24,732 bases of DNA from GCA-020356105 sp041602815 (GTDB lineage Bacteria; Pseudomonadota; Alphaproteobacteria; UBA8366; JADFVY01), in NCBI GenBank assembly GCA_041602815.1, contig JBFIFO010000044.1, positions 1 to 24,732 of the forward strand. The letters are read 5' to 3'. The first letter of the stretch is position 1. Each line of letters opens with the position of its first letter. Shown in pieces: positions 8,550 through 16,479 of the stretch. The position numbers and the translations under genes are program-made. The notes under the pieces were generated by a model, which saw only the letters and a list, made by a program, of their open reading frames with translations, made no database searches and was not told the origin of the DNA.

Positions 8550-9518
8550 TCACTCGCCGGGGACCGTCTGCTTTTCCCGTGCCGCCGCGGCCGCGTCCTC
8601 GGCTTCGGCCTGTCCCGCTCCGTCATATCCGAAGACATGGAAGACGTCGGCACATTCCCGCGCAAGCGCCCGGGCCTCCTCGTCGGTGAGAACCTCGGCG
8701 TACGATCCAATCCGCGCCGGCGAGAGTTTCTTGCCCCACAGCTCGCTGTCCCACGGGCGGTGGAGGTCCCACGTCTTCAATTCCTCGAAATCGACACGGC
8801 TGTGTTTCCAGGCCTGGTTCGCCCTGAAATCCTTCAGTTCCAGACCGGTGAAATTCCGGATCCGTTCGAGTTCGGCTTCGGTATTGGCTACAAGGTTCTC
8901 GTATTTGACGATTATGAGATTCCTGCGGAATTTCGGGTCCTGGATCTTCAGGCAGGGGCGGTAGAAGGACTTGTAGTACTCGGCCAGCCTGCTCAAGTCC
9001 CGCCTGTCGAACACGTTTTGCCGGCCCGCCGCGCCCATCCTTTCCCCGACCTTGACCAGAGAGGCGATCGTGTCCCTCGGGTCGCGGACAAGCAGCAGGA
9101 ATTTCGCGTCCGGAATGAGCTCGTGGAGGAGCGGGAACAGCTTGGTCAGCGAGATTTCCTTGAGCACGAGATTCGCCGCCGGCGCATACCGGTTGCGGGT
9201 TGTCTCGAGGAACGCGGTCACCCACTGCCGGTGAAACGCCTGGAACGCTTCCGCATCCGCAAAATAATCCTTGCCCCGTACCTCGTAGTGAGGCTTGCCC
9301 TTCGCGTAGGCCTCGACCAGGTGCAGCAGCAGGAACGACTCGTAAATCAGGGGATTTGTCGTCTCATCCGTGCAGAGCACACTTTGCAGCAGCGTCGTGC
9401 CCGTACGTTGGCATCCACCCACGAAAAAATAGGTCAAAATGCGCTCCTCCGTTTCCTGTGCCGCACCCCGTGGCTCCCCGCTGTTCGCGCCGTGTGCGCC
9501 GTCCCTGCACGATGTCAT
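8550..9518 (-). CDS. Sulfotransferase family protein
   Basis: PAPS-dependent sulfotransferases move a sulfate group to hydroxyls or amines of carbohydrates, lipids or protein tyrosines. The 5'-phosphosulfate loop is seen as CQRTGTT (residues 36-42) directly after the first beta strand TYFFVGG, and the 3'-phosphate site as LLVRDPRDTIAS (142-153), with VKYENL further on as expected. Two starts compete. ATG 9518 overlaps the stop of the upstream glycosyltransferase as ATGA, which suggests coupling. TTG 9437 has a strong GGAGG 8 bases upstream and begins right at the conserved first strand. The 27 residues between them look non-conserved. The C-terminal 30 residues are Ala/Glu-rich and probably disordered. 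Its position between two glycosyltransferases points to a glycan or glycolipid acceptor. Confidence 0.9.
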   Translation of the reverse strand: MTSCRDGAHGANSGEPRGAAQETEERILTYFFVGGCQRTGTTLLQSVLCTDETTNPLIYESFLLLHLVEAYAKGKPHYEVRGKDYFADAEAFQAFHRQWVTAFLETTRNRYAPAANLVLKEISLTKLFPLLHELIPDAKFLLLVRDPRDTIASLVKVGERMGAAGRQNVFDRRDLSRLAEYYKSFYRPCLKIQDPKFRRNLIIVKYENLVANTEAELERIRNFTGLELKDFRANQAWKHSRVDFEELKTWDLHRPWDSELWGKKLSPARIGSYAEVLTDEEARALARECADVFHVFGYDGAGQAEAEDAAAAAREKQTVPGE

Positions 9519-10903
9519 GCCTTCTTGCGCGATCGAGCCGACTGCGATTTGGTCGCGCTGGATTTGCGCGAAGCCTTGCCGGACTTGGCTTTCCTCGTTT
9601 TGCCCTTTGCCGCGGTGTCCTTCTTGCCGGGCTTGGATTTCTTGCCGGCGGCCGCGGCGTCGCCCGTCTTTGGTTCGTCGATCCGGTTGCCGTTGCAGAG
9701 ATCTTCCATGGCGGCGACTTGCCGGCGCAGGCAGTCTTCAAGGTTATAGCGCTCCAGCACGGTGTCCCGCGCGCGGGCCCGCAGAGCCGCCATCCGGTCC
9801 TTGTGCTGCATCACTTCGTCGATCCGGTCGGCGACGGCGCCGGGCGAGAAAAAGTCGACAAGGAGGCCGTTCTTTCCCTCGGTGATGACCTCGGTAACCG
9901 GCGGGGTGTCGGATCCGATGACGAGGCATCCCGCAGCCATGGCTTCGAGCATCGACCATGATAGCACGAACGGGTAGGTCAGATAGACGTGCGCCGAGGA
10001 AACCTGCAGCACATTGATAAACCGCGAATAAGACACTCGGCCCAGAAAGAACACGCGCTGCGGGTCAATCTTCACCTCCGACAGCATCTTCTGCCGGTAT
10101 GTCTGACCGCCCGGCAGGCGACGACCGTAGCTGACGCCGTCGTCGCCCACGATCAGGAAATGGCAATTGGGTCGCCGGGAGCAGGTCTCCGCCACCGCGC
10201 GCATGAATGTGGGGAACCCGCGATAGGGCTCGAGGTTGCGGGCGACATACGTTACGACCTCATCGCTCCGGCTGAGCACCCGACCGTCCGGCAGCGTAAA
10301 CGTCGCGTCGGCCTTCGGGCAGGCAGCCTCGGTATTGATGCCGTCATGGATGACCGCGATCTTGTCGCGATACACGTCCGGAAACTGATCCCGCTGCCAT
10401 TGCGTCGGGCTGATGCCCTGATCGCAGCTCTCGATGCTCAGGAGATGCAGGGCGTTTCTTGTGCGCACACGGGTCTGGTCGTCCAGCTTGACCGGGTTCG
10501 CGGGGTCGAAACCGACATCGGCACCGGAAGCCCGATAATAGAACTCACAATAGTTAAGGAGTGGGACATCCGGATAGATGTCCTTGATATACAGCGACTC
10601 GCCCCAACCGGGGTGGGCGCACACGATATCCGGTTTGAAACCCTTGTTCTTGAGCGCAAGTGCGGTGCGCGCCACGCCTTGGCCGTTCAGGATGCCGGCC
10701 TCGAAGCTGCGGATGTAGTAATGCGTTTCCAAAGACGGTTTGCGCGTGGGTTCGTATTCGAACTTCGCGACTCCGGGAATATCCGGTTTTCCGCGCTGCG
10801 TAATGAATACTACTTTGTTCTCCGGCTTCGACGCGACAAATCGACTCAGATATCTGTACTGCCCCGGGCAATTCTGATGTATAAAGAGTACACGCATCCC
10901 CAT
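9515..10903 (-). CDS. GT4-type glycosyltransferase with lysine-rich C-terminal tail
   Basis: A 462-residue GT-B fold glycosyltransferase. The N-terminal domain starts MGMRVLFIHQNCPGQYRYL and has CAHPGWGESL (96-105) and NYCEFYYRASGADVGFDP, the pattern I associate with the Glyco_trans_4_3 type. The C-terminal GT4 domain includes VARNLEPYRGFPTFMRA (220-236), FLIVGDDG and the donor-site run FVLSWSMLEAMAAG (312-325). After about residue 415 the protein continues into a 43-residue tail with 14 lysines and 4 arginines, plus Ala, Ser, Gly and Thr, like a histone H1 tail and not part of the enzyme fold. ATG 10903 was chosen because AGG lies 7 bases upstream and it sits next to the conserved first strand; the frame opens at 10939. 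A promoter-like pair lies upstream at 10963-10991. The stop overlaps the sulfotransferase start. Confidence 0.9.
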   Translation of the reverse strand: MGMRVLFIHQNCPGQYRYLSRFVASKPENKVVFITQRGKPDIPGVAKFEYEPTRKPSLETHYYIRSFEAGILNGQGVARTALALKNKGFKPDIVCAHPGWGESLYIKDIYPDVPLLNYCEFYYRASGADVGFDPANPVKLDDQTRVRTRNALHLLSIESCDQGISPTQWQRDQFPDVYRDKIAVIHDGINTEAACPKADATFTLPDGRVLSRSDEVVTYVARNLEPYRGFPTFMRAVAETCSRRPNCHFLIVGDDGVSYGRRLPGGQTYRQKMLSEVKIDPQRVFFLGRVSYSRFINVLQVSSAHVYLTYPFVLSWSMLEAMAAGCLVIGSDTPPVTEVITEGKNGLLVDFFSPGAVADRIDEVMQHKDRMAALRARARDTVLERYNLEDCLRRQVAAMEDLCNGNRIDEPKTGDAAAAGKKSKPGKKDTAAKGKTRKAKSGKASRKSSATKSQSARSRKKA

Positions 10904-11251
10904 TATTTGACCTAATTCTGGTTGTTGGCATTCGGACATCGACTAATTCGATCGTCATTATTATTATAACTTATGTAACGGGGGACGCCAAGGGCGAAGC
11001 TCCGGAACAGGCGCGAATTCGATACCCGTCGAGGTGGCGTCGAAACGGCACCTCCGTCTTTCCGGCACGCGTTCGCGGTATTCATGTTATTCTGCGGCCG
11101 GTGCTGCCGGCCATCACGCAGGAGATTGCGAAAACTCGATAATTCGGCAGCGTGCAGCACAGGCCGGCAATCGGCTGGCGGTTCAGTGCCTGTCGCGCGG
11201 CCGTTGCAACGCGATCGTCGGGACCGGACGGACAGGGCAGAGGCGCCGGGC
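10904..11251. other. Divergent intergenic region with control signals
   Basis: This 348-bp gap separates the minus-strand glycosyltransferase from the plus-strand FkbM methyltransferase, so it must hold promoters for both directions. The part near 10945-10980 is strikingly AT-rich for this genome and contains the minus-strand promoter listed separately. On the plus-strand side I see a 6-bp GC hairpin (GGCCGG TGCTG CCGGCC, 11096-11112) and a GATAAT at 11138-11143 that could be a -10 box, but no matching -35. An open frame from 11084 runs in phase into the methyltransferase gene, but its composition is not protein-like (Arg/Ser/Cys-rich). Confidence 0.5.
10963..10991 (-). promoter_or_regulatory. 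Sigma-70-like promoter for the minus-strand glycosyltransferase-sulfotransferase run
   Basis: Reading the minus strand, TTGGCG (10991-10986) and a perfect TATAAT (10968-10963) are separated by 17 bp. Transcription would begin near 10956, giving a leader of about 50 bases before ATG 10903. It is the best promoter match seen by eye in the window, in its most AT-rich spot. Confidence 0.55.
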
Positions 11252-12028
11252 ATGACACAAAATAAAAGCACCAATATCAGGGAGCGCTTCATTGCCGCTG
11301 CCAAATCGAACGGAGACAGATACAAGAAGTACTCCGTCCATGGCTACGAGATCTTCCTCAATATCAGCGAGTCCATCATGATGTATGCGCGGGCCATCGA
11401 ACGCTTCGAGCCCGCGAAATTCGCCTTCCTGAAGCGGTATCTGAAGCCGGGGATGGTGTTTGTCGACGTCGGCGCCAACAAGGGCGATTTTTCCCTTCTG
11501 GCGGCCAAGCATGTCGGGCCGACGGGCAGGGTCATCGCCTTCGAACCGGAGCCCGAGAACTGCGCATGGATGCGCAGGAGCATCGGCGCCAACGGCTTCA
11601 CCAACATCGTCCTGGTGCAAAAGGCCCTTTCGAACCGGACTGGTACGGCAAACCTCTATCTCGGCAAGAAGAGCGGCTGGCATACCCTCAAGCCGGACCA
11701 GGAGAACCGGAACGAGGGCGCCATCGCCGTATCGACCTGTACGCTGGATAATGCTCTGGAAGGCCGGTGCGACGTCTTGAAGATCGATGTCGAAGGTGCC
11801 GAGAACGAGGTGATCGATGGCGCGGCCGAAACGATCGGGACCCACAGGCCGGTCATACTCGTCGATCTGCATCCGCAGTTGGGTGCGGAAGTCGCGGATA
11901 TCCAGCGCAAACTCATCGACCAATCCTATCTCGCGTTCGACATGATGGACCTGGGCGCACCGTTGCAGCGGCTTCCCAATGCTCCGATCGACGTACTATT
12001 CTTGCCTGCGGAGCGGCGGCCACGATGA
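11252..12028 (+). CDS. FkbM family SAM-dependent methyltransferase
   Basis: A 258-residue class I methyltransferase. Motif I is VDVGANKGDFSLLAA (71-85), the acidic SAM-ribose motif is FEPEPEN (97-103), and the FkbM hallmark LKIDVEGAENEVIDGA follows (176-191). FkbM enzymes usually O-methylate sugars or polyketide-like products, and they are common in surface polysaccharide loci, which fits the glycosyltransferase and sulfotransferase neighbours. ATG 11252 was chosen over the 56-codon upstream extension because AGAGG lies 8 bases before it and the extension is Arg/Ser/Cys-rich and unlike coding sequence. It is divergent from the glycosyltransferase gene, and the sulfotransferase-methyltransferase fusion gene follows in the same direction after about 200 bp, possibly on the same transcript. 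Confidence 0.9.
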   Translation: MTQNKSTNIRERFIAAAKSNGDRYKKYSVHGYEIFLNISESIMMYARAIERFEPAKFAFLKRYLKPGMVFVDVGANKGDFSLLAAKHVGPTGRVIAFEPEPENCAWMRRSIGANGFTNIVLVQKALSNRTGTANLYLGKKSGWHTLKPDQENRNEGAIAVSTCTLDNALEGRCDVLKIDVEGAENEVIDGAAETIGTHRPVILVDLHPQLGAEVADIQRKLIDQSYLAFDMMDLGAPLQRLPNAPIDVLFLPAERRPR

Positions 12029-12230
12029 TCCCGGCGGCAGATCGGGCGCGCAACGGGGGCCGCTTCTTGCGTGCGGGGCCTGAATTGCCGCAATGCGGGG
12101 TCCGAATCGAGGCGCTGGCGCCGGGACCGTCGAGATCGTGAGTGCCGCCTCTCGAACGCAACGGCATCCGCCACGTGTGCCGACAAGAAACTGGAAGGAG
12201 CTTGCCATCCCGGATACCGCTAACACCAGA

Positions 12231-13613
12231 ATGGACGTCGCCGTATACGGCCTGATGCGTACGGGCACCACCCTGGTGTCCGATCTGCTGACGCTGCGCG
12301 GCCGCTCCTTCGTCGTCGCGGAGCCCGATCTCTTCGTTGAGTGGCACCCGCAGACGATCGCACGGGTGCACCGGGCGCTGGGTGCGTTCGGTCTCGATCT
12401 GGGCAGAGATGAGAATATGCCGCAGCAGTCGCAGTACCGGACCTATGTCAACTATTTCGACCAACGGGTGGTTCCGGCGCTGGCCGGTCTCGATCTGTGG
12501 GGCATCAAGCACGTCAGTTTCCAGAAGTGGCGCGAACTCCTCGACCACTACAAGCCGAACCGGCTGATCCTTTGCGTCCGCGACATCCGCGACGTCGTGC
12601 TCTCGCAGATCGAGTTCGTCGGCCGCCACGGACTCGCCTTTCCCGGCGGGCGCCGTATGCGCGACGAAGCCTGGGTGATGACCCGGTTCTGCCACGACGC
12701 CCATGACCTTATCGCGATGGCCCGTCGTCCACACCTGTTGCTGCGTTACGAAGACCTGGTCGCCGACGGCACAGTGCGCGACAAGCTGCGCGATTACGTC
12801 GGCCTCGAGCAGCTGGGCGACGACAGAATCAACCTCGACGCCGAGCCCGAAAACCGCCGCGCCTGGGAGGCCGACAAACACGATGGCGGCGTTTCGACCC
12901 GATCGGTCGGCCGGTTCGATCGTGAACCCCACGGCCCGGCGCGCAACGTCGCGGAGCGCACATGGCGGCTGATGTGGCAGTACTGTGCCGCGTTCGGTTA
13001 CCCGGCAGCGGCGGACGGCGAACGGCTGGACCAGCATCCCCTGGCGGCGCCGCGCAGCGGCGGCATGAACCCTCTGGAATGGTGGCAGGTGAACACATGG
13101 AACTGGCCGGGGCCGATGGTCATCGAACCGGCCTTCGCCCGGCGGCGGGCCCGGATGACGGCCGCCCGGTCGGTCCCCGAAGGATCCGTCGTGCTCGATC
13201 TCGGCTGCTGCATGCCCGCCTTCCGGCACATGCTGCCACAGGGTTGCCGTTATATCGGTTCCGATTTTGTCGCGCGCTTCGAGGGATGCCGTGCCGCCGA
13301 TTACCACAACGGCGAACTGCCTGACGCTGCTGGGGCGACCCTGGTCACAGTGCTCGGCCTGCTGGAGTATCTGATGGATGTGCCGGGTTTCCTTGCCCGG
13401 CTGCGCGGGCTCGCCCGGCCCGTCATTGCGACCTACCATGCGCGGGACGATACCCCCGACGTCGACCGGACGGCGCTCGGCTGGCAGAGCCACCTGAATC
13501 GCACGGATTTCCTCGCGGCCTGCCGATCCGCGGGGTTCGACGTCTCGGCGAAGTGGGTGTTCGACGGCCATCAAAGCCTGTTCCACCTTCGGCCGTCGCC
13601 AGCGGCAGGTTGA
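12231..13613 (+). CDS. Bifunctional sulfotransferase-methyltransferase fusion protein
   Basis: A 460-residue protein made of two enzyme domains. The N-terminal part (about 1-260) is sulfotransferase-like: it begins MDVAVYGLMRTGTT with the phosphosulfate loop at 7-14, has the 3'-phosphate site LCVRDIRDVVLSQ (114-126), and RYEDLVAD (172-179). The C-terminal part (about 285-455) is a class I methyltransferase: VVLDLGCC (320-327) with a degenerate motif I, YIGSDF, TVLGLLEYLMD and a late FDVSAKWVFDGHQSLFHL strand pair. The joint lies near 265-285. One gene therefore appears to sulfate and methylate, probably on the same glycan or glycolipid. The start is uncertain: the frame opens at 12093 and GTG 12138 is possible, but ATG 12231 abuts the first conserved strand. 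A GAAGGAG at about 12195 sits too far from it. It converges with the next gene across 29 bp, with no convincing terminator. Confidence 0.85.
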   Translation: MDVAVYGLMRTGTTLVSDLLTLRGRSFVVAEPDLFVEWHPQTIARVHRALGAFGLDLGRDENMPQQSQYRTYVNYFDQRVVPALAGLDLWGIKHVSFQKWRELLDHYKPNRLILCVRDIRDVVLSQIEFVGRHGLAFPGGRRMRDEAWVMTRFCHDAHDLIAMARRPHLLLRYEDLVADGTVRDKLRDYVGLEQLGDDRINLDAEPENRRAWEADKHDGGVSTRSVGRFDREPHGPARNVAERTWRLMWQYCAAFGYPAAADGERLDQHPLAAPRSGGMNPLEWWQVNTWNWPGPMVIEPAFARRRARMTAARSVPEGSVVLDLGCCMPAFRHMLPQGCRYIGSDFVARFEGCRAADYHNGELPDAAGATLVTVLGLLEYLMDVPGFLARLRGLARPVIATYHARDDTPDVDRTALGWQSHLNRTDFLAACRSAGFDVSAKWVFDGHQSLFHLRPSPAAG

Positions 13614-13642
13614 GGGGCGGTCCTTGCGGCCGCCAATCCGGA

Positions 13643-15340
13643 TTAGGCGTTCCCGCTTTCAGGGCCGCGGATCGAGATCAGCCCGATCTTCGCGAACCAC
13701 ACAAGTGTGCGCAGCACGGCCCTGCGTGCGCCGGCTCCCGGAAACGGCTCGAGCAATTCACCGACCGTGCACCGTTCCGTGCCGGCCAGCGTGGCAAGCA
13801 GCTTGGCGCGATCGGCGGCCGAAGCGATCACTTGGCTCCCGCCGGCGGTCAGCGGATCCTCGAGAAACCCCGACAAGTCCGGCGCCGTCCCGCCGAACTG
13901 CGGGACGATCACCGTGTGTTCCTGCAGCGCGACGGACGGATAGCTGCGAAACACCGAAAAGGGATCGTCGCGCAACGGATTCGGCGGCCGCCCTGCAGAT
14001 TGCGGCGCCACCACGTCGGCCTTGCGGCGCCGCTCGGAGAGTTCATGCCACAACTTCTGGTAGGCAGCGATGATGTGCGGCCAGTCGAAGACCTCGCGGG
14101 CGCGCCGGTAGCCGGCCTCCCCCATGCTCTTCCTGAGTTCAGGATTGCCGAGCAGGCTGACATAGGCCTCCGTGCAGGCACCGACGTCGACGGCAACGCA
14201 CTGGCTGGCGTGGCCGATGTAGCGGTCATAGGTATCGATGTCGAGCGCATAACGCAGCGCCAGGTCGAGCCCGGTTCCCGGCGGGGACATCGTGGTCGGG
14301 ACCATGAGACCGTCGATCCCGTGGCGAACCGTATCGCGGTAGCCGTCCCAGTCGCTGACCACCATCGGCAGCCCGGCGGCCAGCGCCTCGATCGGCACCA
14401 GCCCGAAGGTCTCCTGAACATTGTCAGACAGCGAGGTGAACAGATCGGCGGCAAACCAAATGTTCCATCTGATTTCGGGTCGCCGGCCGTCGAGGAAGAT
14501 CGCGTTTACCGAGGGGCAATAGCGCTTGGCGCCCTCACGAAAGGCACCTTCGATATACTCGTTCGCGAACCAGCCCACCTGGATCAGGTGGATGCGATTC
14601 CCGAGCTGCTGCGCCGCCCGCTCGAGCGCAAGGTACATCGGCAGCGGATGCGCCTTGGCGTGAAAGCTCAGGCGGCCCAGAAAGAGCACGGCCAGGTCAT
14701 CGTCCGCGATGCCGTTCTGGCGGCGCAGCTCGTGCCGTTTCTTTTTCGTTTCCGGCGACCGCTCGAAACGTGCGCAGTCGACGCCGAGCGGGATGACGGG
14801 AAGTTCCGGCGGCACCAGGGGCTTTGCGCCGAGCCGCGCGCCGAGATAGTCCTGCCAGCCATCCAGAACATGTTCGATCGTCTTCCTGACAACGCTCGAG
14901 GTACAGATGATTGCATCCCAAGGTTGCACCGGGGCGATCGGCAGGGTGCCGATCGCATCCATGACGGCGTGCGACGCCGTGGTATGGGTAATCCCGCAGA
15001 GACTATATGCCCGCGGGTCCAGGTGACGGCGCTGCCATGCCAGGTCCGCGATGCCCGGCCCGCCGATGAACAGGCATCCCGTCTGCCCGATCTGATCGAG
15101 TTGGCCGAATGGAATCCAGGCGGTTTTGCGATCGGCGTCGGCAACCCTGGCAACGAAATTCCGGAAACTGCCGAAATCCTCGCGCGTCCGGCAGTAGCCG
15201 TGAAGGCAATCGACGTTCGCGTGCCGGACGAAGGCGTCGAGGAACCCTTCGCCGGCCGCGCGCCGGCCCAGCAACCTGCTGCGCGACGTATCGAAGGCCT
15301 CTGGCGCATAATAGATCGCTGCATTGGGTCTCGCGCTCAT
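13643..15340 (-). CDS. GT4-type glycosyltransferase with extra C-terminal domain
   Basis: A 565-residue protein, longer than a simple GT4 enzyme (about 350-420). The N-terminal acceptor domain is unusual for the first 110 residues. GT4 features are clear later: VIPLGVDCARF (182-192), LFLGRLSFHAKAHP (219-232), the retaining-enzyme motif with E310 and E318 in QETFGLVPIEALAAGLP, and SDWDGYRD (329-336), which binds the nucleotide sugar in relatives. The glycosyltransferase ends near 440. A linker and a separate region of about 110 residues follow (455-565), helical with a winged-helix-like look (CTVGELL, then GARRAVLRTLVWFAKIGLI). What that region does is unknown. The start ATG 15340 has only a weak upstream purine run (GCGGCGG). 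A TTGACA occurs on this strand at 15426-15421 but without a good -10 partner. Confidence 0.88.
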   Translation of the reverse strand: MSARPNAAIYYAPEAFDTSRSRLLGRRAAGEGFLDAFVRHANVDCLHGYCRTREDFGSFRNFVARVADADRKTAWIPFGQLDQIGQTGCLFIGGPGIADLAWQRRHLDPRAYSLCGITHTTASHAVMDAIGTLPIAPVQPWDAIICTSSVVRKTIEHVLDGWQDYLGARLGAKPLVPPELPVIPLGVDCARFERSPETKKKRHELRRQNGIADDDLAVLFLGRLSFHAKAHPLPMYLALERAAQQLGNRIHLIQVGWFANEYIEGAFREGAKRYCPSVNAIFLDGRRPEIRWNIWFAADLFTSLSDNVQETFGLVPIEALAAGLPMVVSDWDGYRDTVRHGIDGLMVPTTMSPPGTGLDLALRYALDIDTYDRYIGHASQCVAVDVGACTEAYVSLLGNPELRKSMGEAGYRRAREVFDWPHIIAAYQKLWHELSERRRKADVVAPQSAGRPPNPLRDDPFSVFRSYPSVALQEHTVIVPQFGGTAPDLSGFLEDPLTAGGSQVIASAADRAKLLATLAGTERCTVGELLEPFPGAGARRAVLRTLVWFAKIGLISIRGPESGNA

Positions 15341-15585
15341 GGAACCGCCGCTTTTCTGCCGTATCGGGCTTAGCTATGCCACCGGAACTGCGAAAAACCT
15401 TCCCACCCCCCCAAAGGCATTGTCAAGCTGGCCGGTGCCACGGCGGGCGCATACCTTCCGAAACCGGCGGCTGCCCCGGAGGCCCGGCCAGGCCGGTCGA
15501 TCCGATCGAACCGACGTACCGCACAACCCGGACCGTCCTGGCGGCGGTTCGAAGTCCTGTTGAACAGCGGCATTGCTGAGTGAAG
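15341..15585. other. Non-coding gap between the surface-glycan locus and tRNA-Ala
   Basis: No credible gene is seen in these 245 bp. It must contain the promoter of the minus-strand glycosyltransferase and the 3' end of the tRNA-Ala transcript, both on the minus strand. A perfect TTGACA (minus strand, 15426-15421) and a run of seven C bases near 15406-15412 are the only notable elements. No duplicate of the tRNA end that would suggest an integration site was noticed. Confidence 0.4.
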
Positions 15586-15661
<76 letters not shown>

Positions 15662-15848
15662 ACAAGGGTGCGTATTATTCGCCCCGCCGGGCGACGCGGA
15701 ATATGTGGTGGAAGGGAGCGCCTGTCAAGCATCGCCTGCGTGTGGCGCCTTGCGCTGGCCGGCCCTCCTCGCACTTGCCGTGCCTCCGCCATGGCTGTAG
15801 TGTCGCGGGCGCCGCGCGGACTGCTATGGAAGGCGAGTTGGAAGAATC

Positions 15849-16142
15849 ATGGCCCTGAATCCCATTGTGTGGCTGATTGCCAGCGCCATCGAGATTTACG
15901 TGATGTTCGTCATCGCCCATGTGATCCTGGGCTGGCTGGTCGGTTTTGAGGTCGTCAATCTGCGGAACCGGCTGGTCTACATGATCTACGACATGCTTCA
16001 CCGGATCACGGAGCCGGCGCTGAAGCCGATCCGGCGCCGCATGCCGCGGATGCAGATCGACATTTCGCCGGTGATCTTGATCCTGCTTCTCTATTTCGTC
16101 CGATACTCGGTGATCTGGTTCAATTTCAAGATGCTGGCGTGA
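15849..16142 (+). CDS. YggT family integral membrane protein
   Basis: A 97-residue protein with two long hydrophobic segments (about 5-32 and 72-94) flanking a short basic, amphipathic stretch with NRLVYMIYDMLHRITEPALKPIRRRMP. This is the typical YggT layout, including the conserved P-x-L-x-P-I-R-R run. YggT proteins are small inner membrane proteins whose role is poorly defined; links to osmotic tolerance and to cell division or shape have been reported in other bacteria. The length fits single-repeat alphaproteobacterial members. GGAAG lies just upstream of the ATG. It leads a run of three genes (yggT, DUF167, folD) with tiny gaps or overlaps, an arrangement common in alphaproteobacteria. 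Confidence 0.9.
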   Translation: MALNPIVWLIASAIEIYVMFVIAHVILGWLVGFEVVNLRNRLVYMIYDMLHRITEPALKPIRRRMPRMQIDISPVILILLLYFVRYSVIWFNFKMLA

Positions 16143-16155
16143 ACCGGCACGACCG

Positions 16156-16479
16156 ATGCCGGCAACCCCGTTTCGGGTGGCGGCGGACGGTGTGCGCATC
16201 GCAATCCGGCTGACGCCGAAGGCCTCGGCGAACCGGATCCGGGCCATCGAGCGGCAGTCCAACGGATCGTCCGTGCTCCGCGTGTCCGTCACCGAGGCGC
16301 CGGAGGCAGGCAAGGCCAACGCCGCCCTTCTCAAGCTCCTCGCGAAGGCGTGGAAACTGCCGAAAACGTCGCTTTCTGTGGTCTCGGGCGCGACCTCGCG
16401 GCGTAAGGTCCTCCTGGTTTCTGGGAACCCGGATACGCTGATCGCGAGACTGCAAGAATGGGAAAGGACATTGGAATGA
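16156..16479 (+). CDS. DUF167 (YggU) family protein
   Basis: A 107-residue protein with the DUF167 pattern: an early strand VRIAIRLTPKASANRI (14-29), the central VTEAPEAGKANAALLKLLAKAWKLPKTSLSVVSGATSRRKVLLV run (about 47-90) and a short C-terminal helix. The family has a known fold, but its biochemical function is not established. It begins 13 bp after yggT and its stop overlaps the folD start as ATGA, so all three genes are likely co-transcribed. Confidence 0.92.
   Translation: MPATPFRVAADGVRIAIRLTPKASANRIRAIERQSNGSSVLRVSVTEAPEAGKANAALLKLLAKAWKLPKTSLSVVSGATSRRKVLLVSGNPDTLIARLQEWERTLE

Noticed and set aside
11096..11112. GGCCGG/CCGGCC hairpin upstream of the FkbM gene as a terminator
   Set aside because: Only 6 bp, no T-run, and it lies in a divergent promoter region where a terminator is not expected; it may be chance in GC-rich DNA.
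11913..13586. 557-residue minus-strand frame opposite the sulfotransferase-methyltransferase gene
   Set aside because: Sense-strand motifs are clear and conserved; the antisense protein shows His/Gln/Arg-rich composition typical of shadows in GC-rich DNA.
13553..15373. 606-residue plus-strand frame opposite the second GT4 gene
   Set aside because: The minus strand has full GT4 motifs; this frame has no recognisable domain and overlaps both the fusion gene end and the glycosyltransferase.
15398..15426. TTGACA on the minus strand as a promoter, or a sigma-54 site nearby, for the second GT4 gene
   Set aside because: No good -10 at 16-18 bp, and the GG to GC spacing is one base off the sigma-54 pattern.
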